From Amborella trichopoda (Eukaryota; Streptophyta; Magnoliopsida; Amborellales; Amborellaceae), in assembly GCF_000471905.2 (NCBI RefSeq), contig NW_006500346.1, forward strand, positions 1,004,720 to 1,068,719: a stretch of DNA of 64,000 nt, written 5' to 3'. The notes under the pieces are model-generated. The model saw only the letters and a list, made by a program, of their open reading frames with translations, was not told where the DNA came from and made no database searches. The stretch's first letter is position 1. Every line of letters starts with the position of its first letter. Positions 19,971-31,843 of this stretch are shown one piece after another. The translations under genes were made by a program, and so were the position numbers.

Positions 19971-21182
19971 TGTAGATACCCCATTTTAAATTTGGCAAAT
20001 TCTATGGTTTTTTTAACCCTTATGACCACATTATCCTAATATATCCAATTTAATTACCCCAAAACTACCCAAATCCTATCTCAATTTGAAGTAGAGCCCA
20101 ATAGCTTTCCAACGGTCCAAGAATCATCTGAATCGGACCTACGGATAAAGATATAACAAATGACAATTTAATTCCTAGGAGACCCTACTGTCGAGCCACA
20201 GGCCAGGCTATAATGGGCCGGACAGGCCTAGACATGGGTTGATGATGCAGTCAACACATCTGATGATGCAGTAAACGTGTTTTTTTTAATTAGATAAGGC
20301 TAAAACTTCAAGATAAATTCAAAAGATTTAGAAAAACCTCCAAATAATTTAAGAAAAATTACCAATTGAATCTTATAGATACCCACTCTCCCTAATCCAA
20401 AAAAAAGAGAAGAGACCAAAAAAGCCTCAGAACTTCTCGAAATTAGAAAAATTACCCAAAAATACAAAAAAATAGGAAAAACCCTTAGAAAATTCTTAAA
20501 AGTTTAGGAAAAATCCCCAAAATTTTAAAAAATTAGAGAAAATCTCAGAATTCATATTCAACCTCTGAATATCATAAAACCCTTAGAAAACTAAGGAAAT
20601 TCTCCTTCAAACCCCGAGAAAGACCGACAACTTTAGAAAAATATTTAGATTGAAAATCTTAAAGAAAATAGAAACCCTAGCCTCCTGAAGTCCTAACCCC
20701 CAAGACTGAGAAAACCTAGACCTAGGGTATAAAAACCCTAGATCAAAACAAGAATTATGGCACAATAACCCTAGATCTAACCCTTTACACCAGAGATCTG
20801 TTGGTCAATATCCGAATTAGAGAGGCAAAGAGGACCTGTTCTGATATGGGCAGGCCCTCGAAGGCTCGGGAATCTCGGGGCATCCAGCCCGGTTTGGTAT
20901 CATTTATTCCTCTCTCTTTCTTCTTTTTTATTGTTTTGCTTCTTTTATTTATTTTTGATCTATTAACTTGTCTTCAAAATCGTATTTTAATGCTCTGGAT
21001 CATGCTAGCTCTACCATAGATCTAAGAGTAGATCTACTTGTTTCCGGACAAATCTGGCCTAAAATCTGAATTCGATCTGTCTCACTTTCTCTACCACTTT
21101 ATTTACATCTTTTTAATTAGTTTAATGTGTTAAAATTCGAGAGATCTTTATCGAAAGATCTGTCAGATTTTCGTCGTAAACA
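19971..21182 (+). repeat. 5' LTR of the Tat-lineage element
   Basis: 1212 bases beginning TGTAGATACCCC and ending GTCGTAAACA, matched by the 3' LTR throughout. Visible substitutions between the two LTRs are many, so insertion is not very recent. Near 20731 a TATAAAAACCC sequence could be the promoter TATA box. Confidence 0.9.
20731..20740 (+). promoter_or_regulatory. Probable LTR promoter TATA box
   Basis: TATAAAAACC in the second half of the 5' LTR. The 3' LTR has the related but changed CACGAAAACC at the matching place, suggesting decay there. Confidence 0.4.
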
Positions 21183-21185
21183 ATT

Positions 21186-21203
21186 TGGCGCCCACCGTGG
21201 GGC
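21186..21203 (+). other. Primer binding site of the Tat element
   Basis: TGGCGCCCACCGTGGGGC three bases after the 5' LTR. This PBS type is common in plant Tat-group Gypsy elements. Confidence 0.8.
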
Positions 21204-21597
21204 TATTTCGAGCTTGATCCAAGCTTCAAAATACAATTTTATTCACTTTTTTTCACTATTTTCAATCACAAAAGGTCCCAAAAGTTGGCTGTGACCAGAA
21301 TCCTTGCTTTTTCTAGGCAAAACTCCCAGTGTTGCCCAAATTCAAAGGTCTCAGAAACCTTTAGAACTTTGTGGATCTATTCTAGGGACTCTTTTCTGAC
21401 TGCGCAAAAAAATTCAGATCAAAATAAAATTTTTAAAAATACAAAAAAAAAAATTTCCAGTTCAATCTAAGCTTTTTTGTTTTACTTTATGCTAATTTAG
21501 TTCATCATAAATATTTTTATTTTCTGCTTCTTCCTAGTTTAAAGTAGTCTTATTTTATCAAGATTAACAATATAAAAATATAAAAAAATAATTGTTT

Positions 21598-21620
21598 GGG
21601 CGACACCAGTCGTGTCGCCC
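21598..21620 (+). other. Perfect short hairpin in the element leader
   Basis: GGGCGACAC, a five-base loop, then GTGTCGCCC. A related GGGCAACACCACTAGTGTCGCC follows within 30 bases (about 21629-21650). It lies between PBS and gag, so it could be a packaging or dimerisation structure of the RNA. Confidence 0.6.
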
Positions 21621-22221
21621 ACCCTACAAGGGCAACACCACTAGTGTCGCCTGGGCGACCCTTGTCCCAGAAAAATTATGGGACCACCCCATATGACCAT
21701 TCCAAGGACTTTTGGCTCCCTGTTGACCAATTTTTTACCTAAAATAAAATTTCTAAAAATATAAAAAAATATATATATTTTTTGTTTCAGATAGATCTGT
21801 TCTGTTTCTGCTTTTAGTTTGTTAATTTTGATTGAAATCATATTTTTCCTTCTTTCACCATGCTTAGTTTAATTGTGTTTCATCAAAATTAAAAAGATAA
21901 AAAATATATATATACATTAGGGTTGCTTACCCCTCCAAACCTAGACCCACTCTTGGTTCAAGCCGAGATTCGTGCACCATCTAGTCTAGGTTCTAGCATA
22001 AGTCTAAGTTTAAGAGTTGCCTCTAGAGTTAGACTAGGCTTACCCTAGTTCAGGATGTTAACCAAAATCCATTGAGTCTAATAAGTATAGGTTCCATTTT
22101 AGTCTTAGCCTAGGTCTTAGCTAAGGTTTTTGCCCCTGGTGTCAGGCTAGGTTTGCCCTAAGTTGTCGAGTTTAGATCTCACCTAAGTTTAGATTTTAGA
22201 ACCGAGCCAAAAGCAATCACC

Positions 22222-24145
22222 ATGTCAGTCACTCAAGGCGACCATGATGACTGCTCCACGACCGACTCTAAGTCTAACCTGCCCAAACCTAGGGACCAGT
22301 ATGTTGCAATCCCCTGCAGTTATCGACAGACCTCAGGACAATCGATTATCCAACGCTCAAGTCTTCAATTAAAAGCAGAGTCCCAAGCATCTACTCCTAA
22401 TCCTGATATCTGTGTGGCCCGAAAAGCCAGCTCCGCCCAACAAACCTTGTATAGTTAGGGAGTCCGACCAGGCGTCGTCCTACAGGGGATTTTAGGCAAC
22501 CAAAGTAGAAGTCGAGTGAGGGAAGGAATTCATGCAACATCTAAAGCCAGTTCCCGTAACTCAAACCATGATAACTCGCAGGTGCAGCGATCTCAAAACC
22601 AAGACCTACCTAGGTCTAGAAGATCTAACCCAACCTCGAGCCACCATAGTACAGCTCTTGATGTCTTGAACACTGTACGAAGCAGAGGTGTCGACTCAAA
22701 CCGACCCTTGAGTGAGATAGGCATCCAAGCTGCCCTCAAAAGTCTAATTGACCTAGGTTACACTGTTCATGCCTCAGCTTACAGGTCGATCCCAAACCAA
22801 GTTAGTGGTATAGGTCAACCCTTAGCACAACTGAGTCAGCTGATTCTTCAATTGGTCCCTTTTGTTCATCCGGTCCAACAACCCATGCAATTTCCGCAAC
22901 CGATGGCGACACCTATGGGTCAGAACACCCCTCAGGCACCAATGTATCAAACCGCCCCGGTGACTACAGCTCATCAATCTTATGCCCATGCAGGCCAACA
23001 TATACCCCAAGTTTCAACTTATCAGTTTACGCTTGGGAACCCAACAACCAGTGGGCCTACTGCCATGCCAAATACTTAACAAGAAGGCACCTTAAAAGCA
23101 ATGCAGGATATGCTTGTAAGATTGGGCATGCATGAAATTCTACCCTCAAAAGCCTATGTTCATGAGACCCTTAGAGGCATGGAAGACCTTCCCCTGGGAT
23201 TTGTCATCCCAGAATTTAGAAACAAGTTCAATGGGAAGAGCGATCTAGATACTCACATCAATGTGTACCTCCTCTCCGTTTGAGCTTTGCAAGATAGGCC
23301 TAACCAACTGAAGGTCATCTTTTCACAAACATTGACCGTGAGGCTCTTAACTGACATCGAAGAACAATGTCCACTCGACCACACATCACCCTAGACGAAA
23401 TGTTCAACCTATTCGTCTTGCATTATCGCGGGTCGACACCAAGACCTCTCTCCCTGGGCGAACTCAATATAACTAAACAAAACCCCGAAGAATCCTTCAA
23501 GGATTTCATCGGTCGATTCCGCAAGACGGCAATGCGGGTCATAGAATGTCCACTTACAGACCCAGCCAAGATCTCCATAGTCTTAGAGAATGCTGCTCCT
23601 GAGTACAGTGCCTTCTTCAGCCAAAGTCTTATCCCCCACTCTTTCGACTCCATGATCGAGCGGGTGGTGCGACATGAAATACTTAGCCCGACAACAAGCC
23701 AATAACAGGTCCCAAAAATAAGAACAAAAACAAGGGGAATGATTCTGGTCAAGTCAATGATATCATCGTTAACGGATCGACCTAAGGTTCAGCTGCTCAA
23801 CGCAACAATCAGAATCAAAACTGAAGGGGTCAGCCTAGAGCCAACGCTCAAAATAATAACCAAATGCGAGAGGATAATTTCTCCCCTCTCAAAGACCCAT
23901 TAGAAAAAGTGTTGGAATTACTCTTGGCTAAGAATATGGTTTATCTCCCGCCACCATCTGAACCACCATTTCAAGTCACGAATAAGAGTAGGTGGTGCAA
24001 ATGGCATCAAAACCATGCTCATGATACTCAAAACTGCATATATTTGAAACAAGTGATTCAAGGGTTAATTAATAGGGGGGCATCACTGTCGCACCTAGAA
24101 ATCAACATGTCGAAGAGCCTAATCAAAAGATACGTATCTTCATAA
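22222..24145 (+). pseudogene. Gag of the Tat element
   Basis: Begins at ATG 22222 (MSVTQGDHDD). The early part is polar and Gln/Pro-rich, with stops at 22456-22458 and 23077-23079. The capsid part (23101-23705) holds LPLGFVIPEF, NVYLL, FNLFVLHYRGS and SFKDFIGRFR, conserved in Tat-group Gag. It shifts frame near 23283-23367. The C-terminal part has WCKWHQNHAHDTQNC (about 23990-24040), the unusual CX2H-HX4C-like finger of this lineage. Structural protein of the retrotransposon particle, now unusable. Confidence 0.8.
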
Positions 24146-24162
24146 AGCCTCTCCCTAAAAAT

Positions 24163-24891
24163 ATGGTCACAATGACCCAAAAGCCGGGAGCTCAAGGCAA
24201 CTCAAAAGAGAACGTTGTCATTCACATGATTGAGTGTGGAGACAAAGAAGAGGATCCCAGCCAATTCATATTGGCTTGTGATCATCACTTTCAAGCACCC
24301 GAAGAAGATCTTTTGAGTCTCCTAAAAGGAATCCCTTCATCTCCAAACCTCGATAACCTTCCCAAATGGGACCGATATGATGAAGATGACACACTAGAGA
24401 TTGATATGGTTAGGACCAATGAAAAGGCGTCATCTTCCAAACAAGGGGCCAACAGCCCAAAGTCTCTCATTACTCTTGCTAGGGCTGACCCTATCGAGCT
24501 TCAGGCTGACGAGGTCGACTCCTTAACCTGAAGAGGCAAAGTCTTTAAACCCATTCAATTAATGGCCAACACCCTCGATGAAAGAATGAGAAATACCTCA
24601 AAAACCAAACAACCAGCAGGGGTTGTAGATCACAAGCTGAACAAGTACATTCAAGGATCTGCAACCACCTACGATCTACCAGCTCATCTCGAGAAGACCC
24701 AGGCTCATATCTCCATCTTGGAGCTACTCACCAATTCACCAGCACATAGACCTCAGATAGAGAAGGTCTTTGTCAAGACACACATCCCCAGCAATACACA
24801 GTTGAATGAGTGGTGCGGAATGATCAACCAGCTGATGGCATCAACATCAATCGTGTTCACAGACAATGACATCCCAGCCAGCTTCAACTGA
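24163..24891 (+). pseudogene. Gag-protease linker of the Tat element
   Basis: Two open pieces in one frame, separated by a TGA at 24529-24531. Acidic and Ser-rich, ending with a region containing FVKTHIPSNTQL and IVFTDNDIP just before the protease. No catalytic motif. Similar spacer regions are normal in this lineage. Confidence 0.6.
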
Positions 24892-24924
24892 TTTCACATC
24901 CAACCTCTACACGTCGCCGTCTTC

Positions 24925-25422
24925 ATGCAAGGATATGAGATACGAAGAGTGCTTGTTGATAATGGGGCATCCTTAAACATATGCCCTATGAAAACAGTGA
25001 AGCAGATAGGCCAAAGCCCAGATGATTTTGAGCCATATCAACTAACTATCACTGCATACAACAGAACCAAAAGACAAGTTGAAGGCATACTGCCTCTCAC
25101 ACTCAAGATCGGCCCTACCGTCCAAGTGATAAAGTTTTATGTCTTGGACATAAAACCTTCTTTCAACATGTTGTTAGGAAGACCGTGGCTGCATGAAAAC
25201 CTCGTGGTCGCCTCTACACTCCATCAATGCCTCAAATTTCCAACTAAAAATCGCGTCGCAAAGGTATGTGTTGAAATCCCTGCTTTTCTCAATCCTAGTA
25301 TACATAACGGAAGGCTAGCTATAGGAGTCGAGCTTAGAGAAATCCTGCTCGCTTCCTTCGAGCAAGCCGATTGTGCCACTATACTCCTAGAGGTCGACGA
25401 CCTTGTTCCTCAAATTTTGTAA
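24925..25422 (+). pseudogene. Aspartic protease of the Tat element
   Basis: RRVLVDNGASLNI places the active-site motif at 24958-24969 as DNGA, where D-S/T/G-G is usual. FNMLLGRPWLHE follows about 75 residues later as the second conserved block. This stretch is uninterrupted for 165 codons. It would process Gag-Pol. Confidence 0.8.
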
Positions 25423-26389
25423 ACTTCTGCATCGATGGATGACATTATCCACTGTCAACATCGATACGATTTCGGGTCCCTTGAAGCTTGGCACATGCTC
25501 TTCTCCAAGGCTTCCAACCAGGCCAAGGCTTGGGTAGTCAAGGGCAAGGTGTACCAGAGGCAATTTCTGAATCATTCGAAGCCAAAACTGAAACGGAGAT
25601 CGAAGAGATCTCGGGTGTTCTCTCACCTTATTGCAAAGCAGGATGAAGCCTTCAAGCTATCCGAGCTTTGTATCTGGAGGCATTCAAAGCATTGATGCTC
25701 TCGATGTTCGTCTTTCAAAACCGCCTAAGGTGATCCTTGAATCCTCAATGAGGTATAACTCTTCTTCCACATCTCAACCTATACAAGAACTGAAAATTGA
25801 AGACCTTTTTGCTAACTTGGATTGAAGGTATGCATAATCGGCTCTAACACAACCAAGCGTGCTCATCCACCGATTCAAACCCATGAACGAAATTGGTCAA
25901 TCACTCGCCTATCTCGAGAATCGCTAAAAGCATACCAGCGGCACCTTCAAGTCCTGGTGCCAAAAAACGGATAGGCGCAGGGTGGCCATCTAACCACCCT
26001 GCACGTGCAGTCCCCAACATTTCTCTCGCAAGTCCCATAAAGGACACCTCTTGTGTTATTTAAAAAACTATTGAAAAATCAAAACATGATAAAACTGATA
26101 GTAATGAAAAAAAATTTCAAAAACGGCAAACACTCAAGATAGCCCGATAACAGTGCACAATACCCAAGATGATGAATTGAATGACTAAGACAAAGATCAA
26201 GAGAGCCAAGAGTTTGAAGAAATCCCTCAACCTAAGGAACTCACTTCCCATATTGAGCAATTCAAGAAGAGGTTCGATGGTGACCCAATGGCTATCATCG
26301 AAGAGACGATCAACATAAACCTAGGAACTGAGAATTACCCAAAGTTAACTAAGATTGGAACCTCCATAACTCCTGAGGAGTGAGTAAAT
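25423..26389 (+). pseudogene. Decayed protease-RT linker
   Basis: Short open pieces at 25435-25695 and 25631-25825 in different frames, otherwise stops. Part of the polyprotein by position. No domain is visible. Confidence 0.5.
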
Positions 26390-27157
26390 ATGATTTCCTT
26401 TCTCAAGGACTATCGCGATGTCTTCGCCTGGTTATACGATGATATGCTAGGGCTAGATCCCACATTAGTGCAACATCACCTAATATTCAATGAAGGGGCC
26501 GAGCTTGTAAGGCAGAAACTCCAACATCAAAAGACCTACCTTGAGCTCAAAATTAAAGAAGAAATCGACAAGCTGCTCAAAGCGAAGTTCATTACCCTTG
26601 TCAATTACTCAGAATGGTTGGCCAACATAGTGGTCGTATCCAAAAAGGACGGGAGGATCCGAGTGTGTGTTGACTACAGAGACCTCAACAAGGAATGCCC
26701 AAAGAACAATTTTTCATTACCAAATATAAATTCCTTGGTCGACAACACTGCGGGGCACGAGATGTTGTCATTCATGGATGACTTCTCAAGTCACAACCAG
26801 ATCTTCATGGTAGAAGAAGACCAAACCAAGACTTCGTTCATAATGCAATGGGGAACTTACTGCTATAAAGTCATGCCCTTTAGCCTCAAAAATGCAGGGG
26901 CAACTTATCAACGGGCAATGACTAGCATCTTCCACGACTTAATGCACACCATCATAGAAGACTATATCAACAACATTCTGGTTAAGTCGAAGACTAGGCC
27001 TGATCATCTCACCAACTTGAGAACCATTTTCGAAAGGCTCCGGAAACATCAACTCAAACTCAATCATCAAAAATGTTCCATTGGGGTTGAATCCGGCAAA
27101 TTACTAGGCTTTATAGTAAGCCAAAAAGGCATTAAGGTGGACCTGTCCAAAATATGA
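26390..27157 (+). pseudogene. Reverse transcriptase of the Tat element, catalytic motif mutated
   Basis: A 255-codon open stretch with DVFAWLYDDMLGLDP, SEWLANIVVVSKKDGRIRVC, DYRDLNKECPKN, MPFSLKNAGATYQRAM and LLGFIVSQKGI. The central YxDD box is YINN at 26963-26974: both catalytic Asp codons (GAC) read AAC, consistent with two G to A changes. Even where the frame is open the enzyme could not polymerise. Confidence 0.9.
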
Positions 27158-27610
27158 GCCGTCACTGAAATGCCCTCTCCCCGGAGCATCAGAGAAATTT
27201 GTGGGCTGTATGGTCGCATACATGCCATAAGGCGTTTCATCTCACAGCTAGTGAACAAGTCTGCGCCATTTAATAGACTACTCAAGAAAGATACCACATT
27301 CATATAGGATAATGAGTGGCAATAAGTGTTTGATCAAATCAATGAGCACCTCACTAAACCTCCCATCCTTAGTCCTCGTAGTCAAGACAAAACCATGTTC
27401 CTATACATGTTAATGAGAGACAAGAACATGGGGGTAATGTTAGGACATTACGATGACCATGGAAAAGAACAAACGATATACTACATCAGCAAGACTATAG
27501 TGGACTATGGGACAAGACACACAGATGTGGAGAAGCATTGCTTGATGCTTGTGTGGGCCATACAGAAGTTAAGACACTATGTCTTATCTCATTTAGTCAA
27601 GCTCATCTAA
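27158..27610 (+). pseudogene. RNase H of the Tat element
   Basis: After a TGA at 27155-27157, fragments continue in changed frames. 27326-27610 includes MLMRDKNMGVMLGHYDD, TIYYISKTIVDYGTRHTDVEK and ALVWAIQKLRHY-type residues (here LVWAIQKLRHYVLSH). This is the RNase H directly downstream of RT in Gypsy elements. Confidence 0.75.
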
Positions 27611-28279
27611 AAAATAGACCCACTCAAGTACCTATTGGAGACACCAGTCCTGAACGGACGTTTGGCGAAGTGGAGAATGCTATTGAGCGAGTTCAAGATC
27701 GAATATGTTACTTGAAAATCGATCAAACGACAAGCCATTGCTGACCACTTAGCTGCACATGCAATGCTAGATAACACTCTCATCAACACGGATCTCCATG
27801 ATGAGAACCTCTTCACAATTGAGGAATTAATTTGGGAGCTATATTTCGATGGTGCAAGCAATGAATACGGGTCAGGTATAGGAGTCATATTATGCTCACC
27901 CGAGAAGATTTTAATGCCAACAACGTTAGATTCAATTTCCTATGTACTAATAACGTTGCTGAATATGAAGCCTTAGTAGCCCAGCTCGAGAACCTAATGG
28001 GAATGAAATTCAACAAATATGAGTGATTGGTGACTCCTTACTCGTCATAAACCAAGTTTAAGGGATTTGGAAGGTGAAAGAAGAAAAGCTCAAGCCCTAT
28101 CAAGAAAAGGTGGAAAAGATGATCCTATATTTCAAGAAAATCACCTTCCAGCATATAACTAGGGAAAATAATCGGTTCGTCGACACCCTTGCGACCATTG
28201 CTTCAATGGTTGATATTCCTCTAAAAATCACCACGCAGCCATTTTATATCAAGAACAAACATGATCTTTCCCTCTAAGG
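27611..28279 (+). pseudogene. Second, archaeal-type RNase H (aRH) of the Tat element
   Basis: WELYFDGASNEYGSGIGVIL (about 27833-27892) matches the start of the additional RNase H found after the normal one in Tat-group elements. The segment ending in HITRENNRFVDTLATIASM (about 28160-28215) is its C-terminal block. Stops and frame changes lie between them. Confidence 0.8.
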
Positions 28280-29630
28280 ATGGAAGAAGAAATAGAGCAA
28301 AAAATTGAGAACGATGGGAAAGTGTCTCTCGTGGCTTCAGATACGCTAGTTAAGGTAAAACCATGGTTCCACGATGTTCTATCTCTGCTGAAAGATGGGT
28401 TGTACCCTGAAGGAGCTACAAAAAATGACAAAGAAGCCCTTCGAAGGTTTTTTATGGGATTCTTAGTAAGAGGTGATCTCCTGTTTAAAAAGTCATTCGA
28501 TGGCATCATTCTACGGTGTCTTGATCAATCAGAAATAGACCAAGTACTGATAGAGGTACATAATGAAGGAGGTCATTCTGACGCAGTTGCCTTAGCTCAG
28601 AAAATTAGGCTCCAAGGTTATTATTGGACCACCATGGCTTAAGATTATTGGAAGTTCGAAAAGAGGTCTCTCAAATGTCAGCTTTATGGAGACCTCATCC
28701 ATGCACCGTCCGTACCACTCAACTCAACACCGCCTGTATGGCCCTTTGCCATGTGGGTTCTTGATATCATTGGAATGATCTCACCGAAAGTCTCAAATGG
28801 CAACCGTTTTATATTAACAACAACAAAGTACTTCACCACATGGGTAGAGGCCGCATCATTTGTCAAAATTGAGGGACAACATGTTGCATGTTTCATAAAG
28901 AACAATATTGTATTCAGGTTCGGTGTTCCTGAGTCAATCGGTACTGACAATGGATCCAATCTCAAAAATGAAAAGGTCTCTAAGGTGTGCAAAAAGTTTG
29001 GGATAATGCAGAAATTCTCCACACCTTACTACCCTCAAGGAAATGGACAAACAGAGGTTACAAATAAAAGACTTCTCAGAATTATAGACAGAATAATAGA
29101 AAGTGGCAAAGATTGACATGAAAAGCTAAATGACGCGCTATGGGCCTAACAGACAATTGAGAAGACTCATACTGGGATGACCTCGTACTCATTGGTGTAT
29201 GGTATAGAAGCAGTGTTTCCCATTGAAGCTGAGATACCGTCTCTTCGAGTACTTATTCATAAAGATTCAGATGAGGAACAAAAGATCAAATCACGAATCG
29301 CTGCCCTTGTTAATTTGGATGAAAGATAACTACAAGCAACACCAAATATTATTGCTTACCAGCGTAGAATAGGGAGGGCATACCAAAGTAAAGTTGTTCC
29401 TCGACAGTTCAGGGATGGGGACATGGTACTCAAGAAACTCTTCCACACTCCTGGAAACCCACACCCTTTAGGAAAGATCAAACCTAATTGGGAGGGGCCA
29501 TTCGTGGTCACCCGAGTACACGCAGGCAATTCTTACAAGATCAAGAATTAGAAGGGATGCGAGCTCAACGACCCCATCAATGCGATGTCTCATAAAATAC
29601 TACCCATAACGGGCTCAAAAGAGTGGTGAA
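28280..29630 (+). pseudogene. Integrase of the Tat element
   Basis: The zinc-binding part is altered: HNEGGHSD is followed by RSLKCQ, where a CxxC is expected. The catalytic core shows the D-D-E pattern: WVLDIIG (28751 onward), SIGTDNGSN and YYPQGNGQTEVTNK. The C-terminal part includes HTGMTSYSLVYGIEAVFPIE, DGDMVLKK and KPNWEGPFVVTRV. Stops at 28640-28642 and 29114-29116, plus later ones, interrupt it. It would insert element DNA. Confidence 0.85.
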
Positions 29631-30415
29631 GACTTGAAAAGGCATTACAAAAAAAAAACTCCAAATATGAGTTTATGATTCAAAAACACTCGAGTACAAA
29701 TAAGTACTTATAAGTTCCAACAATACGGCACAAGCAGACCCTGAGGACAAAGACTCCTCCTAAACCCTGCAGGTTCTCAACATAACCAACTTAGAAAGAT
29801 GCCTGATGTAATATGAATGGAAAACTGAAGTGACTTTGATGAATCCTGGAAAAACATCGGGACCTCTCCAAGATGGAAGCTCAGCAAGAATCAAAGAACT
29901 CGTCATGGACCTGTGAAGCACAGAATGAAAGCTCTAAAGGTAAAAAGACAACTTCAAGACTTTTAAGTTCTCACGATCCCACAAGGAAATCCTTTCATTA
30001 TCTTTGGGTAAAATATAATAAAGAAAATGACCATCAAAGGGGTCATAGGTGGCAAAACTGTAATGCCCGTTCATTTGAAAAGCGTTTTCTCAATCTGATT
30101 GTTAAAACCCTCCATTTCTAAAGCCCTTTTAGAAATGACTTTATCCATCACTACAAGAGGTTAAACTGTTAGTCGATCTGGCCTCGTTCTCGAAGCCAAC
30201 TTTTTACGCCTGTTATGAAGGCTTGAAACTAGACAAGGCAATCCATGGTTGTATGAGTATAACTACCAACTACCACATATTAGAGATGAGTGAACCTCGT
30301 CAATGACCATATTGGCTAGTGTGGGAGCGTTTTTCTCTCAACTGGATCCCTGAGGCGAAATGAGGCAAGCTCATCCCCGTGTGTACATACGATGTCCCAA
30401 AGTCCAATTCAGAAA
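29631..30415 (+). other. Noncoding region after integrase, Tat element
   Basis: No gene seen; one 82-codon frame at 29873 lacks any domain. This is the long 3' noncoding region typical of Tat elements, leading into the tandem array. Confidence 0.5.
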
Positions 30416-31125
30416 ACGTCAAAACTTGTGGGACGTTAAAGAGCCGAGACAGGATAAACGTCAAACTCGTGCGACGTAAAAGAGTTGAGACAGGGACCGT
30501 CTAGCCCCATATGACGTGAAAGGTCGGGTGTATCTAGGGCACAACCACTCTATTCAATGGAAAAATGTCAAAATTGTGCGACGTAAAAGAGCCGAGATAG
30601 GGACCGTCCAGCCCTGTATGACATGAAAGGTCGGGTGTATCTAGGGCACAACCACCATGTTCAATGAAAAAACGTCAAACTCGTACGACGTAAAAGAGTA
30701 GAGATAGGGACCGTCTAGCCCCGTATGACGTGAAAGGTCGGGTGTATCCAGGGCACAACCACCCTATTCAAAAGAAAAACTTCAAACTCGTGCAACGTAA
30801 AACAGCGGAGACATGTATCGTCTAGCCCCATATGACATGAAAGGTAGAATGTATCCAGGACACAACCACCTTATTTCAATGGAAAAAAGTCACACTCATG
30901 TGATGTAAAAGAGTTGAAGCAGGTACCGTCTATCCCTATATGATGTGAAAGGTTGGGTGTATCCAGGGCACAACCACCCTGTTCGATGGAAAAACATCAA
31001 ACTAGTGCGACGTAAAAGAGTCGAGGTAGGTACCGTCTAGTCCTGTATGACGCAAAAAGGTCGGGTGTATCCAGGGCACAACCACCCTGTTCGATGGATT
31101 CTGTCTATCCATGTATTGAGGTAAA
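30416..31125 (+). repeat. 107-bp tandem array in the 3' region of the Tat element
   Basis: The word ACCGTCTAGCC or close variants recurs at 30496, 30603, 30710, 30817, 30925 and 31032, a spacing of 107-108 bases. Each unit also carries GTGAAAGGTCGGGTGTATC and a GGGCACAACCACC block. About six and a half units, with many substitutions among them. Such arrays in Tat 3' regions are known sources of satellite DNA. Confidence 0.92.
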
Positions 31126-31843
31126 GGGTTGGGTGCATGGTCCATCGCTGCATGATGCTAAACTGCTTAGAGGGCTCTATGATTGCAGGAGTTAAAACTG
31201 CTAACCAACCTTGTTTTTCGAAATATCTTTCTCTTTTCAAAATTTTCACTATGTCTTGTGTTTTTCAAAATTTTAATTTCTTTGTTAAAATCATAACATG
31301 TCCTTGCTCTAGGTTCTATTTCAAAATCTCCCCCTACTTTAAAAAATTCTAAAAAAGTCTTAAAAAAATGAAGGAGCTTGGACACTCATATATGATGATT
31401 ATCGTGTTGCTGCCTCGTCTCTCATTTCGGATTCGGCCAAACAAGTCTCTTCCTGTAGAAAGCCTCTTCCTATAGACAGCCTTAGGAAACCCTAAGGAGA
31501 TCAAAGAAAATGCGAGGGTTAAAAATTTAAACTATAAAAACCCCTGAAGTTAAGTGGCATGGCTAGAAAATCCAACTCAAATTTCAAGTGTTTGTAACTC
31601 ATCGACAACTCACACCGAAAACCCTATGAGGAAAAATGCCCTAGGTGGGTGAGCTCAGTGAGCACAATGACTTTGAGGGATAGTTGGTGTGCCCCCTGAC
31701 CACGTGACCTTAAGAAAAAATTTAGAATGTCTACATTATCTTTGACATTCACCTGCCTCTCGAAGGATAGGGAACGCCAAAGTGTCTACTAATTTGCCAC
31801 TCACACGTCCCTCGAAGGATTGGGAGTGCCAAAGATGGGCAAC
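31126..31843 (+). other. Pre-LTR region with imperfect repeats and weak polypurine tract
   Basis: No gene. CTCGAAGGATTGGGAGTGCC-like blocks repeat at about 31756 and 31812. The purine-rich AAAGATGGG (31831-31839) just before the LTR is the best polypurine tract candidate for plus-strand priming. Confidence 0.5.

Noticed and set aside
30416-31125. Regularly spaced repeats, CRISPR-like at first sight
   Set aside because: Units are contiguous 107-bp tandem repeats without unique spacers, in a plant retrotransposon.
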